From assembly GCA_039931555.1 (NCBI GenBank), contig JBDTRP010000102.1:1-64000 (forward strand): DNA of 64,000 nt. The letters are read 5' to 3'. Made by a program: the position numbers and the translations under genes. Within the stretch, counting starts at the first letter, position 1. Each line of letters starts with the position of its first letter. Positions 51,512 to 58,151 of this stretch are shown here, one piece after another. Below the pieces are notes generated by a model that was not told the DNA's origin, did not search any database, and saw nothing but the letters and a program-made list of their open reading frames with translations. The DNA is from JAENVT01 sp039931555 (GTDB lineage: Bacteria; Actinomycetota; Acidimicrobiia; Acidimicrobiales; Ilumatobacteraceae).

Positions 51512-53188
51512 CTAGTTCGTCGATCCGACGTCGACGAACGAGAGGCCGGTCACCGCGATCGGCTGGAAGTCGACCAAGGTCTCGCTGTCGTACCCGGTCG
51601 GCGCCTTGCGATGGAAGATCGGATACAGCGGCGTGTCGTCGCTGATCACGTCGAAGATCTCATGCCACGCCGTCACCTGCTTGTCGCCCGTGGATTGCGA
51701 TGCGGTGTCGAGCAAGCCCTGCACTCGGGTGTAGGCGTCCTGGCCCTTCCAGTGCATGCGGGTGTCGGTCCAGGTGTCGCCCGCGTACCACCAGCGCAGG
51801 AGCAGGTCGGCGTCGTCGCCGAATACCGACGGGTCCCCGGGTGCCACCACGATGTCGAACGCGTCGAGGTTTCCGTCGATCGTGCCATACACGTCAGACG
51901 ACTTCTTCTCCTCGTACACCACCTCGAGGCCGGCTGCCTCGAGCGACTCCTTGATGATCGGTCGCGCGGCCGAGAAGAATCCGTGGTCGGATGTCAGCAG
52001 GCGGACCTTGGTCAATCCGGTCTCAGCCAGCAGTTCCTTGGCCTTGGCCTGGTTGCCCGGGTACTGCGTGGATGCCGCCTTGTAGGCCGGATGCTCCTTC
52101 TGGACGAAGCACGTCGCAGGCGTCGCAAGGTCGGACATGCCGACCTTGGTGATCTTGTCGTAGTCGAGGGCGTACATGATCGCCTGGCGGTTCCGGACGT
52201 CATCCATCGGTGCGGCGCCGCAGTTGAACATGACGAAGACGAGCCCGAAGCCCTGCTCGGCGGCCACCGACTTCGTGCCGGCGAGGGTGGCCAGGTTGGC
52301 TGCCGGGACCGAGTCGATGGCCTGCACGGTGTCAGAGGCCAGCGCGTTCGTGCGGGTCGAGTCGTCGGGGATGATCTCCCACGTCATCGTCGCAGCCTTG
52401 GCCGGATGTGCACCGGTGTAGGCGTCGTTTCGCTCGAAGGCGATGCGCTGCGAGCTGGCACCGTTGTCGACCATCTTGTACGGGCCTGAACCGACCGGGT
52501 TCAAATCGAATGCCTTGGGGTCAGCGTCGACGGCAGCCTTCGGCACGATCTTCACGACCGACAACCGCTCAGCGACGAGCGAGAACGGGTACTGGAGCTT
52601 CAGTGTGACCGTGGTGTCGTCCTTCTTCGTGACGCTGTCGAGGAACGGGATGAAGGCGACGTACAAGCTGTTGTTGGCGGGGTTCATGACCCGCTCGAAG
52701 CTGAACACGACGTCGTCGGCGGTGACCGGGCTGCCATCGTGAAACACCGCACCGTCGCGCAACGTGACCTCGTAGGTCGTGTCGTCGATCTGCGTCGGGA
52801 GATCGGCACCGAGCGCGGCGAAGGTCGCTCGCGTCGCCGGGTGGATTTCGGTGAGACCCTCCATCGTGTGCCAGTTGGCGGCCAGGGTGAGCGCCGCGGT
52901 CGTGGTCATCGGGTCGTAGCCGTTGGTGCCGAGTTCGTAGGAGATCGCAGCGCGGATGGTGCCGGTGTCGCCGCCTGCTGCGGAGTCGGGGGTGACCGTC
53001 GTCGCGCTGTCTGTCCCGGGCGTGGAGCCAGGCGTCGAGCCAGGCGTCGAGCCGGTGCCCGGGGAACCCGTGCTGTCATCGCTGCCTCCGCAAGCGGCCA
53101 ACGGTCCGGCGAAGAGGGCCGCTGCACCAAAAGCGCCGGCAAGCTTCAGAAGTTGGCGCCGTGAGGCGTCGGGATTGAACTCGGTCAT
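51512..53188 (-). CDS. ABC importer substrate-binding lipoprotein (family 5), Tat-exported
   Basis: 558 residues. The N-terminus combines a twin-arginine motif (SRRQLLKLAG) with a lipobox (GPLAAC, Cys33), so it is probably folded before export and then lipidated. A Gly/Ser/Thr/Pro linker follows and then the family 5 binding fold (DPMTTTAALTLAANWHTMEG, VTLRDGAVFHDGSPVTADDV, GSGPYKMVDNG). It heads the importer operon with nanA-, nanK- and nanE-type genes, so N-acetylneuraminate is the probable ligand; the family itself is mostly peptide and opine binding. Confidence 0.9.
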   Translation of the reverse strand: MTEFNPDASRRQLLKLAGAFGAAALFAGPLAACGGSDDSTGSPGTGSTPGSTPGSTPGTDSATTVTPDSAAGGDTGTIRAAISYELGTNGYDPMTTTAALTLAANWHTMEGLTEIHPATRATFAALGADLPTQIDDTTYEVTLRDGAVFHDGSPVTADDVVFSFERVMNPANNSLYVAFIPFLDSVTKKDDTTVTLKLQYPFSLVAERLSVVKIVPKAAVDADPKAFDLNPVGSGPYKMVDNGASSQRIAFERNDAYTGAHPAKAATMTWEIIPDDSTRTNALASDTVQAIDSVPAANLATLAGTKSVAAEQGFGLVFVMFNCGAAPMDDVRNRQAIMYALDYDKITKVGMSDLATPATCFVQKEHPAYKAASTQYPGNQAKAKELLAETGLTKVRLLTSDHGFFSAARPIIKESLEAAGLEVVYEEKKSSDVYGTIDGNLDAFDIVVAPGDPSVFGDDADLLLRWWYAGDTWTDTRMHWKGQDAYTRVQGLLDTASQSTGDKQVTAWHEIFDVISDDTPLYPIFHRKAPTGYDSETLVDFQPIAVTGLSFVDVGSTN

Positions 53189-53242
53189 TGAAATTCCTCC
53201 TGGGTGGCTGACTGGAAAGCGCTGAACGTCAGATGAGTTCTG

Positions 53243-53262
53243 GACATCCGACGTCTGATGTC
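53243..53262. promoter_or_regulatory. 20-bp operator palindrome of the amino-sugar cluster
   Basis: GACATC and GATGTC form outer arms around a centre containing GACGTC. It lies in the 131-base divergent region between the substrate-binding-protein gene and the third GntR gene, overlapping their promoters. It is unlike the operator of the two other GntR proteins, consistent with the different recognition helix of this regulator (SRSNLREAV). Confidence 0.65.
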
Positions 53263-53319
53263 ATATGTTTACCAAAAGTTCGAGCTATCGTCAAGTGGAA
53301 GTACGTTGGAGGTACAGCA

Positions 53320-54051
53320 ATGGCAGAATCGGTCACGACCAGCTCAGGTCAAGTCGGTCGGCGGCGGGAAACGACCGACGCCCTCAAGGAACTGATCCTT
53401 ACCCGCGGTTTGCGCCCCGGCGATCCGCTCCCCACCGAAGTCGAGCTCGTCAAAATGTTCGACGTCTCACGTTCGAATCTGCGCGAGGCCGTGCGCCAGC
53501 TGGTGGCGATTGACATTCTCGAGGTGCGTCACGGCACGGGTACCTTCATCGGTCAGATGTCGCTTCGCCCCTTGGTGAACGGCCTCACCTTCAAAGGCGA
53601 ACTGATACCAGGCGATGACTTCGATGCCCTCCGCCAGGTGATCGAGGTACGCATGGCACTCGACTTGGGCTTGGCACCTGGAATCGTCGAGCGGCTCCGG
53701 GGAAACGACGCGCGAGAACTCCGCCATCTCTGTGACGAGATGGCAGAGGGTGCCCAACGACAAGAGCCGTTCGCTGACATCGACAGGTCGTTCCACCTCG
53801 CGCTCGTCGAGTGGCCGAACAACGAATTGTGCGGGCAACTCGTCGGAGCGTTCTGGGATGTGCACACCGTCGTCGCGCCACGACTGGGGGTCCCGACGGG
53901 GCGCGACCTGACCGACACCGCGCTGGCCCACAGGGCGATGCTCGAAGCGGCAATCGCCGGAGATCTCGACGCGTACCGCGACGCGGTTCATGAGCACTAC
54001 GCACCGGTGCTACGTGTCCTCGAGCGATCGACGATCGTCGCGAAGAGTTGA
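53320..54051 (+). CDS. FadR-subfamily GntR regulator of the amino-sugar cluster
   Basis: 243 residues from the ATG at 53320, which follows GGAGG; the longer frame crosses the operator. Winged helix-turn-helix at about 15-80 (ALKELILTRGLRPGDPLPTE, DVSRSNLREAVRQLVAIDIL) and an FCD domain with likely metal ligands in DIDRSFHLALVEWPNN and ALAHRAMLEAAI. It precedes nagB by ten bases and is divergent from the importer operon. It probably represses both transcripts until a sugar-phosphate or sialic acid is present. Confidence 0.9.
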   Translation: MAESVTTSSGQVGRRRETTDALKELILTRGLRPGDPLPTEVELVKMFDVSRSNLREAVRQLVAIDILEVRHGTGTFIGQMSLRPLVNGLTFKGELIPGDDFDALRQVIEVRMALDLGLAPGIVERLRGNDARELRHLCDEMAEGAQRQEPFADIDRSFHLALVEWPNNELCGQLVGAFWDVHTVVAPRLGVPTGRDLTDTALAHRAMLEAAIAGDLDAYRDAVHEHYAPVLRVLERSTIVAKS

Positions 54052-54061
54052 GGGGTCCGCC

Positions 54062-54859
54062 ATGGAAGTCGTCATCTGCTCGAATGCCGAACGAGTCGGC
54101 GAACTGGCCGCCGCAAAGGTCGCCTTCATCATCGGCGAGGTCGGCCCGCACGCGACGCTCGGCGTCGCTACCGGGTCATCGCCGTTGGCGCTCTACGGTG
54201 CACTGGCGCGCCTGGTCGCGTCGGGTGACCTCGACGTCCGCCACATCTCGGCCTTCGCGCTCGATGAGTACGTCGGCCTGCCGAGCAGTCACCCGCAATC
54301 GTACGCAGCAGTGATTCACGCCACGGTCACCGTGCCGCTCGGTTTCGACCCAACCCTCGTACATACCCCGGCGGGTTCCGCTGACGACATCGAAGAGGCA
54401 GCAGCAGCCTACGAGCAAGCGATCCGCGACATCGGAGGTATCGACGTCCAGATCCTTGGCGTCGGCGCCAACGGCCACGTCGGATTCAACGAGCCGACCT
54501 CGTCGCTTGCGTCGAGAACGAGGATCAAGACGCTCACGGAGAAGACTCGCTCCGATAACGCACGCTTCTTCGACACCCCCGAGGAGGTTCCGACTCACTG
54601 CCTCACGCAGGGGCTTGGCACGATCATGGACGCACGCGAGGTCGTCGTCGTCGCTCAAGGCAAGGCGAAAGCCGACGCGATCGCGGCCATCGTCGAGGGC
54701 CCCGTTACAGCAATGTGTCCCGGTTCCGTGCTCCAGCTCCATCCGCGGGTCACGATCATCGTCGACGAACCAGCAGCTTCCAAGCTTGCGCTGGCCGACT
54801 ACTACCGGACGACGTTCGAGAAGAAGCCGACCTGGCAGCGATTCCAGGATCGCTCGTGA
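54062..54859 (+). CDS. nagB: Glucosamine-6-phosphate deaminase
   Basis: 265 residues from the ATG at 54062, after GAGGGG. NagB motifs: LGVATGSSPLALYGAL (phosphate binding), ISAFALDEYVGLPSSHPQSY with the catalytic Asp, IQILGVGANGHVGFNEP with the Asn/His of the active site, and GPVTAMCPGSVLQLHP. It converts glucosamine-6-phosphate to fructose-6-phosphate and ammonia. The stop overlaps the GTG of nagA. The last step of the sialic acid and GlcNAc routes into glycolysis. Confidence 0.93.
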   Translation: MEVVICSNAERVGELAAAKVAFIIGEVGPHATLGVATGSSPLALYGALARLVASGDLDVRHISAFALDEYVGLPSSHPQSYAAVIHATVTVPLGFDPTLVHTPAGSADDIEEAAAAYEQAIRDIGGIDVQILGVGANGHVGFNEPTSSLASRTRIKTLTEKTRSDNARFFDTPEEVPTHCLTQGLGTIMDAREVVVVAQGKAKADAIAAIVEGPVTAMCPGSVLQLHPRVTIIVDEPAASKLALADYYRTTFEKKPTWQRFQDRS

Positions 54860-55971
54860 CCATCATCCGGGCACGCCGCTTGTTCACCGGCGCCGAGGAG
54901 TTCACCCCGGGCGAACTCGAGATCGTCGATGACCGCGTCGTCAGCGTCGGCATCCCGGGTCGCGGGCGCCCCGATGTCGAGGTCGACACGCTGGTGCCCG
55001 GCTTCGTCGACGTGCACAACCACGGTGGCGGCGGGGTGAACTTCAGCGACGATCCCCTCGCGGCGGTCGCCGGCCATCGCCAGCATGGGAGCACCACAAT
55101 CGTCGCGTCGCTCGTTTCACAGCCGATCGAGGTGCTCGAATCTCACCTGCGGACATTGGCACCGTTTGTCGCCGATGGCGTGTTGGGCGGGATCCATCTC
55201 GAAGGACCGTGGCTCTCCCCCGACTACAAAGGCGCACATGCAGAAGCGGCGCTCTGCGACCCGACGCTCGAGGATGTCGATCGGCTCCTCGACGCCGGCC
55301 AGGGCACAGTGCGCATGATCACGCTGGCACCTGAGCGACCCGATGCGATCGCCGCCATCCGTCGCATCGTGGCTCGAGGAGCGGTCGCTGCGCTCGGCCA
55401 CTCCGGCGCCGACTTCTCCACCGCTCACGAAGCGATCGCTGCCGGCGCGACCGGTGCGACGCATCTGTTCAACGCGATGCCGCCGATGCACCATCGTTCC
55501 CCAGGACCGGTGCTTGCCCTCCTCGACGACGAACGTGTCTGGCTCGAGCTGATCGTCGACGGTGTCCATGTCGACCCGTCACTCGCGGCGTGGGTTGCCC
55601 GGACCTATCCCGAGCGGACGGTGCTCATCACCGACGCGATGGCTGCAGCGTGCTGCGGAGACGGAAGCTACGCCCTCGGCAATCTCACGGTCGATGTGCG
55701 CCACGGCATCGCCCGAGTCAGCGGTACCGACACGATTGCCGGCAGCACGATCACACTCGACGCTGCGATCCGCAACAGCGTCCAAGCAGGGATCCCTTGG
55801 CATCAGGCGATCCGCTCCGCGACAGTCCTGCCGGCTCGGTTCGTTGGCCTCAGCGACGTCGGAATGCTCACCGCGGGGTACCGCGCTGACGCCGTGGCGC
55901 TCACCGACATCTGCACCGTCCAACGCGTCCTCTACCGCGGCGAATGGATCCGCTCACAGGCTCACAGGTAA
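54856..55971 (+). CDS. nagA: N-acetylglucosamine-6-phosphate deacetylase
   Basis: 371 residues from the GTG at 54856 (GTGA overlap with nagB). Metal and active-site motifs: DVHNHGGGG, the metal Glu in GIHLEGPWLSPDYKGAH, His in ALGHSGADF and GATHLFNAMPPMHHR, and the catalytic Asp in VLITDAMAAA. It removes acetate from GlcNAc-6-phosphate, feeding nagB. With nanE it links ManNAc-6-phosphate to central metabolism. Confidence 0.93.
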   Translation: MTIIRARRLFTGAEEFTPGELEIVDDRVVSVGIPGRGRPDVEVDTLVPGFVDVHNHGGGGVNFSDDPLAAVAGHRQHGSTTIVASLVSQPIEVLESHLRTLAPFVADGVLGGIHLEGPWLSPDYKGAHAEAALCDPTLEDVDRLLDAGQGTVRMITLAPERPDAIAAIRRIVARGAVAALGHSGADFSTAHEAIAAGATGATHLFNAMPPMHHRSPGPVLALLDDERVWLELIVDGVHVDPSLAAWVARTYPERTVLITDAMAAACCGDGSYALGNLTVDVRHGIARVSGTDTIAGSTITLDAAIRNSVQAGIPWHQAIRSATVLPARFVGLSDVGMLTAGYRADAVALTDICTVQRVLYRGEWIRSQAHR

Positions 55972-56221
55972 CAGCCAGTTGGTCGGCAGTCTGGGGCCCG
56001 CCTCGACCAACCGCGTGCTCTGGCAAGCGGAACAATTGATCACCGATATCCCACCGCTGTCACGCGGAGACCTGAACTTGGCAAACCTCAGCGGCGGATC
56101 GACTGGACTGGTGACACCTGGCGGCCAAGAATCCCGAGCGGCAACACGTCGGCAACCAGGCCAGCGGCGCAGGCCAGCATCTCTGCAACCACGAAGCAGT
56201 CCCCAGGACCCGGCGTGGCGC
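55972..56221. other. Intergenic stretch after nagA
   Basis: No supportable gene. No strong terminator hairpin was found for the nagBA transcript. Confidence 0.4.
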
Positions 56222-56736
56222 TCAACCTGCGACCGAGTCGGCGAGCGTCTCGCGATCCTCGAAGGGGGAAAACGACGCACCCCGGGCAGCTTCTTCGCGG
56301 TGAGGACCAGGATCGTGTCGACCAGTTCGCTGTACTGCTCGATCTCGCGTTGTTGATGGCGCGATCAGGTCTTCTGGGTAGTTGACCTGGTGGCGCAGGT
56401 CGCGCAGTTGATCGAGCTGCGCATACCGAGTTCGGTCGAGGAGGCGGATCGCGAAGGCGTCGTCGACGACGGCCTCGTGTGCGCCGACGGTGTTGGAGAA
56501 GCGGTAGCCCTCGAGTGCCGCCAAGGCCGTCACGGCGAGTCGCGCCGATTCGTGGAGCGCGGAGATCACCGGCGGGATCAGTCCTTCGGCAAGGTTGCCG
56601 GATGCGGCGCGACGGAAGTCGCTGGCTTGACCGAACGTCGCGCCGCGGCGGTGGCGCGATCGCTTGCCTTGCCGGGGACCTGGTGCATGCGATCGCGTCG
56701 AAGGTCGGCGAGGCTCGCTGGGCGTCCGGCTCTCAT
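56222..56736 (-). pseudogene. HEPN-domain protein, frameshifted
   Basis: The ATG at 56736 overlaps the stop of the nucleotidyltransferase remnant (ATGA) and gives MRAGRPASLADLRRDRMHQV. After about 35 residues the homology continues in another frame as GQASDFRRAASGNLAEGLIP, then ISALHESARLAVTALAALEG and DAFAIRLLDRTRYAQLDQLR with the basic RHQVNY end motif (Rx4-6H-like) of HEPN proteins. A frameshift near 56620 breaks it. HEPN proteins act as RNases held in check by a partner MNT nucleotidyltransferase. Confidence 0.55.
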
Positions 56737-57187
56737 GTCGTCACCCGCTGGAAGACCGAGACACCTTCGGCGCGCAGCTCGCTCAGTCGCTCGTCGTCGG
56801 GCTCGAACACGAACAGGTTGATCGACAGCTTCGACTCGTTCTCGAGATCGAGCCGCGTCTCGGCAAGGTCGAAGCGGGTCAGCGACGTAGAGACGACGGC
56901 GACGTCGACGTCGTTGGGCGGTGCTCCCGCCTCGCCGCCGTATCGCGCTGCCCACGAGCCGAAGATGAAGACTTCATCGATCGCCGTGCTGTCACAAACG
57001 CACGCTCGAGCATCGGGATCACACCGCCGGCATAGGCGAGGAGTTGGCGCATCACGAGCCCATTGGGCAACTCAGGGGCCGGATGGATCGTCTTGGCCGT
57101 GCCGACCTGCTCGGTCACCAGCACCCCAACGCGCTCCCAGCGGGCAACCTCGCGGAGGATCTGCATCTGGTGTTTCGACCGGAACAT
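56733..57187 (-). pseudogene. MNT-type nucleotidyltransferase, frameshifted
   Basis: The ATG at 57187 gives MFRSKHQMQILREVARWERV and runs to MLERAFV; near 57000 the homology moves frame to AIDEVFIFGSWAARYGGEAG, then PPNDVDVAVVS, the GS-x-DxD nucleotidyl-transfer motif, and on to LFVFEPDDERLSELRAEGVS. One base change would restore about 150 residues. It and the HEPN gene overlap and once formed an MNT/HEPN toxin-antitoxin pair. Confidence 0.6.
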
Positions 57188-57204
57188 CGGGTCGACTCGC
57201 GATT

Positions 57205-57230
57205 ATTTATCTAATAGTTTCTAGATAAAT
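57205..57230. promoter_or_regulatory. Operator-like inverted repeat A
   Basis: ATTTATCTA and TAGATAAAT are perfect 9-base arms around 8 bases. Its core TCTAA-N6-CTAGA matches TCTAG-N6-CTAGA at 57709-57724. It lies 40 bases before the ATG of the 57271 gene, in AT-rich sequence unlike its surroundings. Confidence 0.6.
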
Positions 57231-57270
57231 AGCGAAGCGGACCACGCCACCCAGCGGAAGGAAGCAGCAC

Positions 57271-57585
57271 ATGGACCTCGACATCGAAGCGTTGCCCGCG
57301 CTCACCGACGAGCTCTCCGCGGTCAGAAGCAACCGCGCCTCAGTCGTCGCGATGAACGCACCTCGAGCCGACGCGGTGGTGACGTCATCGACCTCGCCGC
57401 CGGCTCGCATGGGCACTGGGGAGCTTCGGGACCGCCTTCGCTCGGTCGCCGAGGACGTCGACCTCCTGTGGTACGAGGCGATCGATCGTGAGGACTCCGC
57501 TCTGGTGACGCGCTCCGTGCAGGCGAGTCACGCCGTGCACCGTGCGCTCATCGCGCTCGAGGACAATGCGCCCGCTATCGGGTGA
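57271..57585 (+). CDS. Small helical protein, unknown function
   Basis: 104 residues. GGAAGGAAG precedes the ATG, a strong ribosome binding site. The C-terminal half (about 50-98, ELRDRLRSVAEDVDLLWYEA, LVTRSVQASHAVHRALIALE) is predicted helical; no cysteines, membrane helix or known domain. It is placed right after inverted repeat A and before a second copy of that motif, so it may be the regulator or a target of the same control. I do not recognise the family. Confidence 0.6.
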   Translation: MDLDIEALPALTDELSAVRSNRASVVAMNAPRADAVVTSSTSPPARMGTGELRDRLRSVAEDVDLLWYEAIDREDSALVTRSVQASHAVHRALIALEDNAPAIG

Positions 57586-57704
57586 TGGCGCCGGTGTGAT
57601 CAACTGACACCCACCGGCCGGAAGCCATGTCCGGTTCTGCCAGTGCGCTCCTGCACGCCCCAGGGCTCGATCGAGACACAAGAACTCACCGCACCATCGC
57701 AGGT

Positions 57705-57729
57705 TTTGTCTAGCTATCACTAGAGAAAT
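57705..57729. promoter_or_regulatory. Operator-like inverted repeat B
   Basis: TCTAG (57709-57713) and CTAGA (57720-57724) are separated by six bases, the same geometry as repeat A at 57205-57230, with GAAAT following. It lies ahead of the zinc-finger fragment and aconitase gene. Confidence 0.55.
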
Positions 57730-57807
57730 GTGCGAGTATAAGAAGAGAACAGCGGACCGAGGTCCGCTCCACAGGAGGAAGGTCCATGGCCGTGTCGCAA
57801 CGCTCTG

Positions 57808-58062
57808 ATGAGCGGGAGGTGCATGTCGTGCGGCCAGCTGATCCCGCGCGAGCGCCTCGCGAAGATCCCCCAGGCGCGGCTCTGCGCCGCCTGTCCCGCC
57901 CCAGCGTCCCCCGCGCTGACCGGAACGCAGGGTCGCGCCTGGGCCGACGTCGCGGTGAGCGCACCCGTGAATTCCGCCCCACCCCATGGTGCGCTCGCCG
58001 CGACAACCCCGTCAGCTCGCCTCGCACGGATCGGAGGTCCCGCGTGGCAGCCGAGCCGCTGA
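57808..58062 (+). CDS. DksA/TraR-type zinc-finger protein, short
   Basis: 84 residues from the ATG at 57808. CMSCGQLIPRERLAKIPQAR followed by LCAAC is a complete DksA/TraR C4 zinc finger (Cys-x2-Cys, 17 residues, Cys-x2-Cys). The good ribosome binding site (GGAGGAAGG) precedes the ATG at 57786, which is in another frame, so the original start may have been lost by a small indel and the N-terminal coiled coil of DksA is absent. The tail is Ala/Pro-rich. It may still make a small zinc protein, or be a relic. Confidence 0.5.
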   Translation: MSGRCMSCGQLIPRERLAKIPQARLCAACPAPASPALTGTQGRAWADVAVSAPVNSAPPHGALAATTPSARLARIGGPAWQPSR

Positions 58063-58151
58063 GTGCGGAGATCGCCTTCCCGCGCGTACGCACACCGAGA
58101 ACCCGATCGTGTCGCACGACATCGTCGAACTGATCGCGAGCTGACGAGGAC

